DNA of 64,000 bases, taken from contig NZ_NPKT01000015.1 in NCBI RefSeq assembly GCF_008329565.1, positions 1 through 64,000 on the forward strand, written 5' to 3'. A program made the position numbers and the translations under genes. Position 1 is the first letter of the stretch; each line of letters opens with the position of its first letter. Shown here one piece after another: positions 41,241 through 51,388 of the stretch. The DNA is from Mycolicibacterium sp. P1-5. Its GTDB lineage: Bacteria; Actinomycetota; Actinomycetes; Mycobacteriales; Mycobacteriaceae. The notes under the pieces are model-generated. The model had not been told where the DNA came from and did not search any database. It was given only the letters and a program-made list of their open reading frames with translations.

Positions 41241-42526
41241 CAGACGTCCCACGCCAGGCGCACACCGCTGAAGATCTGCCGGCGGATCGGGTGATCCCAA
41301 TTGCGGAAGCTGGGCCGCAATGTGTCGGCCCCAACCGCCCACGACCCGCCGCGCAGCACGCGAAAGTCTCCATCGAAGAAGGGCTCCGAATAGCGTTGAT
41401 AGATCATCGGCGTGAACCCCGGCCAAGGCCGCAACGGCGAGGTGGTCCACTCCCATACGTCGCCGAGCATCTGCTCCGCGCCGTAGGCGGATGCCCCGGC
41501 CGGGTAGGCGCCCACCGGGGCGGGCCGAAGTGCCTGGCCGCCGAGGTTCGCGCGTTGCGGACTCGGTTCGGCCGAGCCCCACGGGTAGCGGCGGCGCGCC
41601 CCCAGCGTGGGATCCCACGCCGCCGCCTTCTCCCACTCGATCTCGGTGGGCAACCGGGCACCCGCCCACGCGGCGTAGGCCTCAGCTTCGAAAAAAGTCA
41701 CGTGCTGCACCGGTTCGTCGCCAGGGATTTCCTCCAGGTGGCCGAACCGGGTTCGAGAGCCGTCAGGATTCCAGAACTGTGGCGCGCTCAAATCACTTTG
41801 GACGCGATACTCCCACCCGCGCGGTGACCACCAGCGCTGCTGGTGGTAACCGCCGTCGTCGACGAACTGCCGCCACTCGTCATTGGTCACCGGCACCCGC
41901 CCGATCCGGAATGCCGGCACGTCGATCGCATGAGCGGGACGTTCGTTGTCCAGGGACAGCGGCTCGGTCGCCGCGTCGACGCCCAGGACGAACGGACCGC
42001 CCGGTACTGGTACCGAGGTGCCGGCCAGTCCGGCCCGTCCACTGGGCAGGGTGGTGCGAGCAGCGAGGATCGGCGCGCCGCTGCGTAGGTTGAGGGCCTG
42101 CAGAATGGTTTCGTCGTGCTGGTTCTCGTGGCTGATCACCAGGCCGAACCGGAACGCCACCTCTGTGTCGTCGTCACGGGGCGGCAAGGCGTCCAACACA
42201 TCGAGCGCCGCGGCCCGCACGCTGTTGCAGTACGCCCTCGCCTGCGCCGGAGACAGCAGCGGGAGGTCGACGCGGCTGGCGCGGCTATGCACGAACGCGT
42301 CGTAGAGGCCTTCGATGTTGGCCGGCAACATGCCTGGTCGGTTCGGGTCGCCGTCGCGCAGCAGCCACAGCTCCTCCTGCTGGCCGATGTGGGCGAGATC
42401 CCACACCAGCGGGCTCATCAGCGGACTGTACTGGCGATGCAATTCATCGTCGTCGAAGTCGGTGAGGGTCAGGGTGCGCTGGCGGGCCCGGTCGAGGTCG
42501 CGGGCCAGCGTTTCACGTGCGATCAC
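41240..42526 (-). CDS. egtB: Hercynine oxygenase / sulfoxide synthase EgtB
   Basis: A 428-residue non-heme iron enzyme. N-terminal DinB-like domain with iron ligands in VWDLAHIGQQEELW and SHENQHDET (His-x3-His-x-Glu type), and a C-terminal formylglycine-generating-type domain (VPVTNDEWRQFVDDGGYHQQ, LPTEIEWEKAAAWDPTLGAR, FRVLRGGSWAVG, then RPSFRNWD). It joins gamma-glutamylcysteine to hercynine with O2, forming the sulfoxide. GTG 42526 overlaps the egtA stop. Confidence 0.95.
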   Translation of the reverse strand: MIARETLARDLDRARQRTLTLTDFDDDELHRQYSPLMSPLVWDLAHIGQQEELWLLRDGDPNRPGMLPANIEGLYDAFVHSRASRVDLPLLSPAQARAYCNSVRAAALDVLDALPPRDDDTEVAFRFGLVISHENQHDETILQALNLRSGAPILAARTTLPSGRAGLAGTSVPVPGGPFVLGVDAATEPLSLDNERPAHAIDVPAFRIGRVPVTNDEWRQFVDDGGYHQQRWWSPRGWEYRVQSDLSAPQFWNPDGSRTRFGHLEEIPGDEPVQHVTFFEAEAYAAWAGARLPTEIEWEKAAAWDPTLGARRRYPWGSAEPSPQRANLGGQALRPAPVGAYPAGASAYGAEQMLGDVWEWTTSPLRPWPGFTPMIYQRYSEPFFDGDFRVLRGGSWAVGADTLRPSFRNWDHPIRRQIFSGVRLAWDV

Positions 42527-43872
42527 GCCGTGGCCTCGGCCAGCCGCAGCACCGCGCCCTCGATGCCTCGTTGAATCGCTTGGTCGGCGAAGTCGTCGGC
42601 TGCGCAGCGGCCTTCTTCCACGTTCTGCACCAACCGCAGCATCGACTCCGATAATTCCGCGGGAACCCGTTCGGCGGCGAGCGCCACGCAACGGTTGGCC
42701 GCCTCGTAGAGCCGGTCGTCCTTGAGCCCGACCCGGGCGGCCAGATCCCACGCGGTAGCAACAGGTTCGACAGCCTCGGCGGCCAATCCTGCGACGGCGG
42801 GGTCGTCGAGCAGGGTGACGACCAGGAACACCACCGCCGGCAGCAGGTCGTCGGGCACGCCGTCGAGGTAGCGGATCTCCAGCCAGCGGCGTGGCCGCAC
42901 CGGCGGGAACAACGTGGTGAGGTGATAGTCGAGGTCCGCGGTGGTCGGGCGACGATCGCCCAGCAGCACCAGTCCGTCGGCCCAGTCGGCGAACGGCACG
43001 TGCTCGGTGACCGCCACCGGTTCGGGGCTGTGCACCAGCATCACCGGCGCCTTGAGCGCGTAACGCGCCCAGTCAGTGCACGGATCGTCACCGCTGGCAC
43101 CGAGGATAGGCCCGCAGCGCGCGGAGTCCAGCTGACTCCACACCCACTGGCGGGCCGACACCCAGCCGGTGAAGTCACCGGCGAGCAGCGGCGAGTTCGC
43201 CGCGATCGCGATCATCGTCGGGCCGAGCGCATGCGCCAGCCGCACCCGATCGGCCCAGCCGTCCCGCGGACCGGCATCGAGGTTGATCTGAATCGAGGAC
43301 GTCGACGTCATCATCGCGGCACCCGCGCTCGCGGTGTTCGAGGCGACGAAGAACTGTTCCATCGCCTGATACCGGGCACCGGGGTTGACTCGATGCGGGC
43401 GGCGCAGCGGATCGGCCCCCAGCAGGACCAGGCCGAGGCCCGCATCGGCGAACACCGACCGTAGGGCGGCCCGGTCGGCGGCCAGCGCCGTGATCGCCGC
43501 CAGCGGACCGTCGGCCGGCGGACCGGAGAGTTCGACGGCCCCGCCGGGTTCCACGGTGATGGCACTGCGCCCAGGCAGCGGCCCGACAGTCGCGATGACG
43601 TCTTTGAGTTCTGACCAACCGGGTCGTCGCAGTGGATCATGCAGATCGAAGCAGTGCGCCTCGAGTTCCAACCCCACCCGGCCGACCGGGCCGTCGTCCA
43701 GCGAGGCGCCGGCGATCTGCAATGCGGCCGAGGAAGAACTGGCCAGGACGCGTTCCTCCGCACCCGACCCGCTGCGTGCTAGGCCCGGTTGAGACGTGAC
43801 GACGAACGTCATGTCGTCCATCTTCGGCGATGGCACCGACACATTTCCCCGTTCCTCGGCTGACACCTTCAT
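42523..43872 (-). CDS. egtA: Glutamate-cysteine ligase EgtA
   Basis: A protein of about 449 residues, GCS2/GshA-like: VGLELEAHCFDLHDP near residue 66, ITVEPGGAVELSGPPADGPL, LGADPLRRPHRVNPGARYQA, and RWLEIRYLDGVPDDLLPAVV. It supplies gamma-glutamylcysteine for EgtB. The 5' end is uncertain: ATGs at 43872 and 43812 are both possible, neither with a strong ribosome-binding site; I give the longer. It follows the Rv3705c-like gene by 18 bp, so egtA-E probably belong to a longer transcript. Confidence 0.92.
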   Translation of the reverse strand: MKVSAEERGNVSVPSPKMDDMTFVVTSQPGLARSGSGAEERVLASSSSAALQIAGASLDDGPVGRVGLELEAHCFDLHDPLRRPGWSELKDVIATVGPLPGRSAITVEPGGAVELSGPPADGPLAAITALAADRAALRSVFADAGLGLVLLGADPLRRPHRVNPGARYQAMEQFFVASNTASAGAAMMTSTSSIQINLDAGPRDGWADRVRLAHALGPTMIAIAANSPLLAGDFTGWVSARQWVWSQLDSARCGPILGASGDDPCTDWARYALKAPVMLVHSPEPVAVTEHVPFADWADGLVLLGDRRPTTADLDYHLTTLFPPVRPRRWLEIRYLDGVPDDLLPAVVFLVVTLLDDPAVAGLAAEAVEPVATAWDLAARVGLKDDRLYEAANRCVALAAERVPAELSESMLRLVQNVEEGRCAADDFADQAIQRGIEGAVLRLAEATA

Positions 43873-43890
43873 GACGTAGACCCGATCTCG

Positions 43891-44535
43891 TTATTGACCC
43901 AGCGTGTTCTGCATGGCGCCGGCCAGCACGTTGACCGCTGGGCCACCGTTACCGGATTGGCAGACCTTGGCCTGAAGCAACACGTTTTCTCGCAGACGTG
44001 TCTGGGTGAAACAACGACGATCGGTATCTGCTTCCTGTTTGACCCACACCGCGTCGGTGGCGGTCGGCGCCGCACCGCCGAAGGACCACACCTGCGTGCT
44101 TCCGTCGTCAAGGTGCATGGCCGTGGTCTGCCCGGCGCATCCGACCGTGCGGTCGGTGACGCGGTGGTATGCGCGGGCGGCGGCGTCCGCGGAGGCAAAG
44201 ACTCCGATGGCCTGTTTGACGAGGTGGTTCTGGTCAGTGGCCGACGTCTGGGTCACCGCGCTGTTGAACGACGCGAGGTCAGGGTCGTAGAACACCTCCG
44301 GCAGCCCGACGTCCGCCCAGTTGTTGCAGACCGGCAGATCGACCCAGAAGTTCTGCTCCGGGCTGGTGCTCACCGACTCCCACGTCATCGGGGCGCCGAC
44401 GATGTTGCCGACCGAGCCCTTCGCCAGCACGGCGTACGACACCACTCCGGGTTCGGTCGGCCGGGCGTGCGCCGGGATTGCCGCCATGAGGCCGGCCAGC
44501 AGCACAGCGGCCGCCACCACGGGGGTGCGCACCAC
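43891..44535 (-). CDS. Secreted PknH-C-like sensor-domain protein (Rv3705c-like)
   Basis: A 214-residue protein with a signal peptide (VVAAAVLLAGLMAAIPAHAR). The mature part contains WVDLPVCNNWADVGLPEVFY, KQAIGVFASADAAARAYHRV, TVGCAGQTTAMHLDDGS and RRCFTQTRLRENVLLQAKVC, with six Cys likely to pair. It resembles the extracellular sensor domain of PknH and of LpqN-like proteins; function unknown. GTG 44535 starts one base after the ohr stop, and egtA begins 18 bp after its stop, placing it inside the ohr-egt run. Confidence 0.8.
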   Translation of the reverse strand: MVRTPVVAAAVLLAGLMAAIPAHARPTEPGVVSYAVLAKGSVGNIVGAPMTWESVSTSPEQNFWVDLPVCNNWADVGLPEVFYDPDLASFNSAVTQTSATDQNHLVKQAIGVFASADAAARAYHRVTDRTVGCAGQTTAMHLDDGSTQVWSFGGAAPTATDAVWVKQEADTDRRCFTQTRLRENVLLQAKVCQSGNGGPAVNVLAGAMQNTLGQ

Positions 44536-44536
44536 C

Positions 44537-44965
44537 TCAGACCTTGGCGGTCAGCGTGACGTCGATGTTCCCCCGGGTGGCCTTCGAGTACGGGCACACC
44601 TGGTGAGCCTTGTGCATGAGCTCGTCGGCCTGGCTCTGCTCGAGCCCGGGAAGGTAGCCGATGAGGTGGGCGTTGATGCCATACCCGCCGTCGGCGTCCT
44701 TACCGAAGCCGACTTGCGCGGTGATACCCGATGCGCCGTCGAGCGGGATCTTCTCCGACCGGGCCACCAGCTGCAATGCGCCGAGGAAGCAGGCGGCATA
44801 GCCAGCGGAAAACAGCTGCTCGGGGTTGGTGCCCTCACCGCTGCCGCCCGCCTCCTTCGGCGGCCTGGTGTCCAGATCGATTCGGTTGTCCGACGATTTG
44901 ACATGGCCGTCGCGCCCGCCACCACTGGCCGTCGACTCCGCGGTGTAGATGACCTCGATACTCAT
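44537..44965 (-). CDS. ohr: Organic hydroperoxide resistance protein (Ohr/OsmC)
   Basis: A 142-residue OsmC/Ohr protein. The two catalytic Cys are in GYAACFLGALQ and HQVCPYSKATRGN; SSDNRIDLDTRPPKE and GTNPEQLFSAGYA match the Ohr branch rather than OsmC. It reduces organic hydroperoxides using a thiol pair. ATG 44965 (MSIEVIYTAESTA) is the family start; an ATG four codons upstream is possible. No OhrR-type MarR regulator lies beside it. Lies between katA and the Rv3705c-egt genes, all leftward. Confidence 0.92.
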   Translation of the reverse strand: MSIEVIYTAESTASGGGRDGHVKSSDNRIDLDTRPPKEAGGSGEGTNPEQLFSAGYAACFLGALQLVARSEKIPLDGASGITAQVGFGKDADGGYGINAHLIGYLPGLEQSQADELMHKAHQVCPYSKATRGNIDVTLTAKV

Positions 44966-45032
44966 GGCTTCGATCATGCCAGCCGGCGCGCGCACGGCAA
45001 GGGCGTGTTTTCGGTCGGGGGCGGCGCGAGGA

Positions 45033-45077
45033 CGACATGGGGGTCGTGAAATCACAACATTCACGACCCTCATGTCG
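45033..45077. terminator. Hairpin between katA and ohr
   Basis: 18-bp arms CGACATGGGGGTCGTGAA (45033-45050) and TTCACGACCCTCATGTCG (45060-45077), with one non-Watson-Crick position, a 9-nt AT-rich loop. It lies 13 bp past the katA stop and 68 bp before ohr, in the place of a katA terminator, though it could also be an intergenic repeat. Read-through into ohr is not excluded. Confidence 0.6.
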
Positions 45078-45090
45078 ATTTCGGCGGCTG

Positions 45091-46539
45091 CTACCCAGCT
45101 TTGCTGCGCACACCTTCCTCGATCTTCTTGCCGAGGTCGGGGTCGATGTTGCGCCAGTACTCGAACACCCGGGACAGCACCGGCTCCTTGACGCCCTGCG
45201 ATACGTGCCCGATTACGTTGTGCGCCAACCGGTCTCGGGCATCGTCGTCGAGCACCTCGCGAACCAGGGTGCCGGCCTGTCCCCAATCATCGTCTCCGGG
45301 CCGAAGCGTGTACGCGGTACGGACCATCTCACCGTCGGAGGCCCAGTGCACCTCTGCCGCCCTGGCGGGATCGGCCTGTGGACCGCCCATTGAGTTCGGC
45401 GCATACACCGGGTCGGTGACGTTGTGAATCCGCATCGCACCATCTTTGGAGTAGCTGTGAACTTCGACTTTCGGTGTGTTGACCGGGATCTGCTTGTAGT
45501 TCACACCCAGCCGGTGCCGGTGGGCGTCGCTGTAGGAGAATCCCCGCGCCAGCAGCATCTTGTCCGGGCTCAACCCGGTGCCGGGAACGATGTTGTTCGG
45601 TTCGAAGGCAGCCTGCTCCATTTCCGCGTGATAGTCGACGACGTTGCGGTTCAACGTCATTCGACCCACCTCGTGCAATGGGTAGTCGCTGTGTGGCCAG
45701 ACCTTGGTCAGGTCGAACGGATTGAACCGATAGGTCTTGGCCTCCTCGAACGGCATGATCTGCACGTGCAAGGTCCAGCTCGGGAAGTTGCCGCCCTCGA
45801 TGGACTCGAACAGATCACGCTGGTGATAGTCACCGTCGCTGCCGGCCAGCTCGTCGCCTTCCTCCTGGGTGAGGAACTCGACGCCCTGATCGGTCTTGAA
45901 GTGGTACTTCACCCAGTACAGCTCGCCATCGGCGTTGATCCAGCTGTAGGTGTGGCTGGAGTAGCCGTTCATATTGCGCCACGTCTTGGGGATGCCGCGG
46001 TCACCCATCAGCCAGGTGACCTGGTGGGCCGATTCTGGTGACAGCGTCCAGAAGTCCCATTGCATGTTGTGGTCGCGCAGGTTGGACGACTGCAGGCGCT
46101 TCTGCGAACGGATGAAGTTCTGGAATTTCATCGGGTCTCGCATGAAGAACACCGGGGTGTTGTTACCGACGAGGTCGAAGTTGCCGTCGGAGGTGTAGAA
46201 CTTCAGCGCGAATCCACGGGGGTCACGCCAGGTATCTGGGCTCCCGCGCTCACCGGCGACGGTTGAAAATCGGGCCACCATGTCGGTCTTGGTACCGGGC
46301 TGGAGGAACGCAGCCCGGGTGAACCGACTGACGTCCTGCGTCACCTCGAAGGTCCCGAATGCGCCGCCGCCTTTCGCGTGCGGCTGGCGCTCGGGGATAC
46401 GTTCGCGGTTGAACGTCGCCATCTGCTCGATCAGATAGTGGTCCTGCAACAGGATCGGACCGTCTGGGCCGACGGTCAGCGAATGTTCAAGGCTGGGGGC
46501 CGGCGCACCGGCGTCAGTCGTGGCGTACTTCTCGGTCAT
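45091..46539 (-). CDS. katA: Monofunctional heme catalase
   Basis: A 482-residue small-subunit (clade 3 size) catalase. The catalytic His is in RQPHAKGGGAFG, Asn in DLVGNNTPVFFMRDPMKFQ, and the proximal Tyr in LLARGFSYSDAHRHRLGVNY. It removes H2O2 in the cytosol. ATG 46539 (MTEKYATTDAG) follows GGGAAG; the longer frame lacks that. It sits upstream of ohr and the egt genes in the same direction; it is distinct from KatG. WhiB4, at the other end of the window, is a reported regulator of antioxidant genes, but no site is visible here. Confidence 0.95.
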   Translation of the reverse strand: MTEKYATTDAGAPAPSLEHSLTVGPDGPILLQDHYLIEQMATFNRERIPERQPHAKGGGAFGTFEVTQDVSRFTRAAFLQPGTKTDMVARFSTVAGERGSPDTWRDPRGFALKFYTSDGNFDLVGNNTPVFFMRDPMKFQNFIRSQKRLQSSNLRDHNMQWDFWTLSPESAHQVTWLMGDRGIPKTWRNMNGYSSHTYSWINADGELYWVKYHFKTDQGVEFLTQEEGDELAGSDGDYHQRDLFESIEGGNFPSWTLHVQIMPFEEAKTYRFNPFDLTKVWPHSDYPLHEVGRMTLNRNVVDYHAEMEQAAFEPNNIVPGTGLSPDKMLLARGFSYSDAHRHRLGVNYKQIPVNTPKVEVHSYSKDGAMRIHNVTDPVYAPNSMGGPQADPARAAEVHWASDGEMVRTAYTLRPGDDDWGQAGTLVREVLDDDARDRLAHNVIGHVSQGVKEPVLSRVFEYWRNIDPDLGKKIEEGVRSKAG

Positions 46540-46630
46540 CGTCTTCCCTATCTGCTGACAGCGCATTCCAGGGAAGCGCATACCCACCGCGGGCTCGTCT
46601 CTCCCACATGGAAGCCGCCCGAAAAGCAGG

Positions 46631-46666
46631 GTGCCCAGCGCCCCCGGGGGGTGGGGCGCTGGGCAC
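46631..46666 (-). terminator. Intrinsic terminator of the Rv3706c-like gene
   Basis: A perfect 14-bp stem GTGCCCAGCGCCCC / GGGGCGCTGGGCAC (46631-46644 with 46653-46666), followed on the minus strand by CCTGCTTTTC. It lies 14 bp after the stop at 46680 and before katA. Confidence 0.8.
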
Positions 46667-46679
46667 GTTTGCGATGCGG

Positions 46680-47102
46680 TCAGGGACGAGGAGTCGGGGT
46701 GGCGCTGCCACCGGGTCCGGTGCCTCCGGGTCCACCTGGTGCGGAGCCGGGCCCGGCGGCCGGACCCTGGTTCTGCCCACCAGGCCCCATGGGACCCATC
46801 GGGCCCCAGGGTCCCATCCCGGGTCCACCGCGGTGGTGGAACTGCTGTGAGTCACCGCCACCGCGGTGGTGCCAGCCGTTGCCACCGCCGCTGTGACGTC
46901 CGAGGGCGAAACCGGTGAAGAAGACGGCACCGACGATGAAGACGATGCCTGCGACGATCGCTACCCACGCGACGGCTTGGTAGAGCCGATTGGGCCGGGC
47001 GCCGACGGGGGCCGGGCCGTAGTAGGGCGGCGGTGGCGGCGTCTCGTACGTGGCGACGGGACTGGTTGCGGGCTCGTCGGCCCGCTCGGGTGTTTCGGTC
47101 AT
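46680..47102 (-). CDS. Gly/Pro-rich single-pass membrane protein (Rv3706c-like)
   Basis: A 140-residue protein: Pro-rich N-terminus (PPPPPYYGPAP), one membrane span (AVAWVAIVAGIVFIVGAVFF), then a Gly/His-rich tail (RHSGGGNGWHHRGGGDSQQF). His-rich tails may bind metal ions. Function unknown; size and composition match Rv3706c. ATG 47102. Ends before a strong terminator. Confidence 0.78.
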   Translation of the reverse strand: MTETPERADEPATSPVATYETPPPPPYYGPAPVGARPNRLYQAVAWVAIVAGIVFIVGAVFFTGFALGRHSGGGNGWHHRGGGDSQQFHHRGGPGMGPWGPMGPMGPGGQNQGPAAGPGSAPGGPGGTGPGGSATPTPRP

Positions 47103-47176
47103 GGATCGATGATGCGAGCATCGTGCCCAGCGCGGGCTAGGTCACGCCTTTGAGTTGGCTATGAATGCCGATCCAC

Positions 47177-48325
47177 TCACCACGGCTTGACCGGGTTCAC
47201 CGCGAACTGCAGCACCCGATACGGCGCTCGTTCGCGCGGCGCGGTGTTCCACTGGCTGACGAATACCCGCACCTCGTCGAGCGTCGAACCCGGCGAAACG
47301 TACCCGCCGTACGGCTGTGCCAGCCGGTTGTCATCGGGCGGCGGCAGGCTCTGAGGAGGATCGGGCCAGTCGCCCGCCTGCACCACCGTCGTCACGGGAG
47401 CGGTGCCCAAGCCGGTCGGATCGTAGGCCACCCGCATCTCCATGTTGCCGGTGCCGGCGTTGAAATACGACAGCACCGGCTTGCCGTCGATCTCCCGGAT
47501 ACTCATCTCGCCGACCCTGTCGGGCCACAGCGGTGTGGGTGTCTTGTTCCAGCCGCCGCCCGGACCCGCCGCCCAGCCCTGCCAGGTCGAGCGGTCGGTG
47601 AAGGTTTGCGGGGTGGCGCGGTAGAGCACCATCGGCCCGGACCGGTCGAAGTTGTTGGCCACGATGTACACCCAGCCGGTCTGTGAATCCGGCGTCGGGA
47701 TCGGATCGTAGTAACCGCTGATCTGTGTCTGCCGCCCGCCGACATAGGTCGCGGGCCGTTGCGATCCGGGAACCGTCTGCCAACCACTCTGTCCCGCAGT
47801 CGCTTTCACCAATCGAGACGATTGCGGCACCAAGTCCTTGGTGGTCGTCACCATCAGGTAATTCTGCCGGTTGATCTGTACCACCCCGGCGGGCAGTTGG
47901 GAGGAGCCCGCCGGTGTCGGGTCGGCCAGCAGCGGCTTGTCGACGCCGACGACACCGGTGTAGCGAATCCCGTCGGGATCGTCGACCGAGTCACCGGCTA
48001 CCCGCAGCGCGAGCGGGGAATACCAGCCGCCGAAGCCGACGCCCTGACCGGCGAAGCTGTCACCACAGATCTGCAGCAATTCGGTTGGGAATTCCATGAA
48101 CTCGCATAGATCGGTGGCCCCGATACCGTAGTCGCGAGTCGGGGTACCGGTGCCGGCGATCGGCCCGATCCGCACCACCTGACCCGGCATCAACGGCGCC
48201 AGGATCGGATCGGGTGCCGGACTGGGCGGATCGGCGATTGCTGTCGGCGCCACTATCAGCGCCGAGATCGACGAAATGGCGCAAACCACTCGCAGTTTCA
48301 CGCCCAAACTCACGTTTCGGCGCAA
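47177..48325 (-). CDS. Secreted DUF4185 protein (Rv3707c-like)
   Basis: A 382-residue exported protein. The signal peptide is LRVVCAISSISALIVAPTAIA (cut near residue 32). The rest, a beta-propeller-like DUF4185 domain, includes TRDYGIGATDLCEFMEFPTE, GVGFGGWYSPLALRV and VYIVANNFDRSGPMVLYRAT. Sugar-binding or glycosidase-like functions have been suggested for related folds, none known here. The start is uncertain: TTG 48325 or GTG 48313. Follows asd closely (12 bp). Confidence 0.82.
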   Translation of the reverse strand: MRRNVSLGVKLRVVCAISSISALIVAPTAIADPPSPAPDPILAPLMPGQVVRIGPIAGTGTPTRDYGIGATDLCEFMEFPTELLQICGDSFAGQGVGFGGWYSPLALRVAGDSVDDPDGIRYTGVVGVDKPLLADPTPAGSSQLPAGVVQINRQNYLMVTTTKDLVPQSSRLVKATAGQSGWQTVPGSQRPATYVGGRQTQISGYYDPIPTPDSQTGWVYIVANNFDRSGPMVLYRATPQTFTDRSTWQGWAAGPGGGWNKTPTPLWPDRVGEMSIREIDGKPVLSYFNAGTGNMEMRVAYDPTGLGTAPVTTVVQAGDWPDPPQSLPPPDDNRLAQPYGGYVSPGSTLDEVRVFVSQWNTAPRERAPYRVLQFAVNPVKPW

Positions 48326-48337
48326 GGGGAATCAGCC

Positions 48338-49383
48338 TCAGAGCTCGGCGGCCAGCAGCTCGGCAATCTGAATGGTGTTGAGCGCAGCGCCTTTTCGCAG
48401 GTTGTCACCTGAAAGGAACAGCGCCAGCCCGCGACCTTCCGGCACACCGGGGTCCCGGCGGATCCGGCCCACCAGGGTCTCGTCCACCCCGGCGGCGGCC
48501 AACGGTGTGGGCACGTCGACGAGCTTCACGCCGGGCGCGCCGTCGAGTAGCTCCGTGGCCCGCTCGGGCGTAATCGGCTGCGCGAATTCGGCGTTGATCG
48601 ACAGCGAATGCCCGGTGAACACCGGCACCCGCACACACGTCCCGGACACAGCCAGCTCGGGGATACCGAGGATCTTGCGGCTCTCGTTGCGCAGCTTCTG
48701 ATCCTCGTCGGTCTCACCGGAGCCGTCGTCGACGAGCGAACCGGCGAGCGGAACCACGTTGAAAGCGATCGGCGCAACGTATTTCACCGGAGCCGGGTAA
48801 TCCAGCGCCGACCCGTCGTGCACCAGTTCCTCGACGCCGTCGATCACCGCGCGGGCCTGGGTGGCCAGCTCGTCGACGCCGGCCAGCCCGCTGCCGGAGA
48901 CCGCCTGATAGGTCGAGGCGATCATCCGCACCAGCTGGGCTTCCTCGTGCAGCACCTTGAGCACCGGCATCGCGGCCATGGTGGTGCAGTTCGGGTTGGC
49001 GATAATGCCTTTGGGAAGGGATCGAGCCCGGTTCCCGACGTCCCTTGCGAAGTTCACCTCGGACACCACCAACGGTACGTCGGGGTCCTTGCGCCACGCC
49101 GACGAATTGTCGATCACGACCACGCCGGCCGCGGCGAACCGCGGCGCCTGCACCCGTGACATCGTGGCGCCGGCGGAAAACAGCGCGATGTCCAGGCCCG
49201 AGGGATCGGCGGTCTCGGCGTCCTCTACCTCGATCTCCTGACCGCGGAACGGCAACTTCTTACCCGCCGACCGCGACGAGGCGAAGAATCGCACGCTGGT
49301 GACCGGGAAGTCCCGCTCCTCCAGCAGCGCGCGCATCACCTGGCCGACCTGGCCGGTGGCTCCCACTACTCCGATCGCAACCA

Positions 49384-49384
<1 letters not shown>
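48338..49384 (-). CDS. asd: Aspartate-semialdehyde dehydrogenase
   Basis: A 348-residue enzyme: NADP motif IGVVGATGQVGQVM at the N-terminus, catalytic Cys in IIANPNCTTMAAM, and catalytic His expected in the FTGHSLSINAEF segment. It converts aspartyl phosphate to aspartate semialdehyde for lysine, DAP, threonine and methionine. ATG 49384 shares its first base with the ask stop (TGATG), so ask-asd are coupled as in Rv3709c-Rv3708c. Confidence 0.97.
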
Positions 49385-50649
<1,265 letters not shown>

Positions 50650-50743
50650 TGTCTGCCCTTTCGAAAGTGTGGGATATCGGCTCTAAGGATAAAGGGTCAC
50701 CACGCCTGCTTTTTCCGCCCCGATCGGCGGTAACGTCGCGGCA

Positions 50744-51388
50744 GTGTCTGACCAACGCGCCGACCAACCCGTCGACCGTGATGCCCGGACCCGGGTGCCG
50801 ATCCACCCGCCGGTCGCCGCCAGGTGGAGTCCACGCGCCTTCGACACCGACGCGGTGGTCACGTCCGAGCAGCTGATCGCTCTGCTCGAAGCGGCGCGCT
50901 GGGCCGCGACCTGGGGACACCGCCAGCCGGTCCGGTTCGTGGTCGGCACGCGCGGAGATACCTCGTTCAACACCATCGCCGGCCTGCTGCGTCGCGGCAA
51001 CAGCTACGCCCATGCCGCGGGCGCGCTGATCCTGGTCTGCGCCGACTCCGGTGAGGACGAGCGCACGGCGCTGTACTCCGCGGTCGATGCCGGGGCGGCC
51101 ATCGCGAACATGTCCGTCGAAGCCGTGGCCAGGGGCTTGATCGTGCATCCGATGGCCGGCTTCGATGTCGACGGTGCCCGCACCGCGTTCGATCTGCCCG
51201 ACGGCGTTCGCCCGCTCGCAGTCGTCGCCGTCGGCGCACTGGGCGACTATGCCCGGGTGACGCCGGAGATTGCCGAACGCGACCGCCGGCCCCGGGAACG
51301 GCGGCCGCTCGAGGAGGTCGTCCTCAACTGGTCAGGAACAGGTCTTTCGCAGGTCGCCGAGCTTGGCGACGATCCGATCGTTGAGTAG
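50744..51388 (+). CDS. Nitroreductase-family protein
   Basis: A 214-residue FMN-dependent nitroreductase-like protein. The N-terminal HPPVAARWSPRAFDTDAVVT and SEQLIALLEAARWAATWGHR carry the FMN phosphate-binding Arg/Ser residues; GLIVHPMAGFDVDGARTAF and RRPLEEVVLNW are typical C-terminal features. Reduces nitro or quinone substrates with NAD(P)H in the family. GTG 50744. Divergent from ask (94 bp between starts); its 3' end overlaps a small membrane gene by 57 bp. Confidence 0.82.
   Translation: MSDQRADQPVDRDARTRVPIHPPVAARWSPRAFDTDAVVTSEQLIALLEAARWAATWGHRQPVRFVVGTRGDTSFNTIAGLLRRGNSYAHAAGALILVCADSGEDERTALYSAVDAGAAIANMSVEAVARGLIVHPMAGFDVDGARTAFDLPDGVRPLAVVAVGALGDYARVTPEIAERDRRPRERRPLEEVVLNWSGTGLSQVAELGDDPIVE

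Noticed and set aside
50650..50743. Lysine riboswitch upstream of ask
   Set aside because: Only 94 bp to the divergent gene and no long conserved-type fold visible; lysine riboswitches are about 170 nt.
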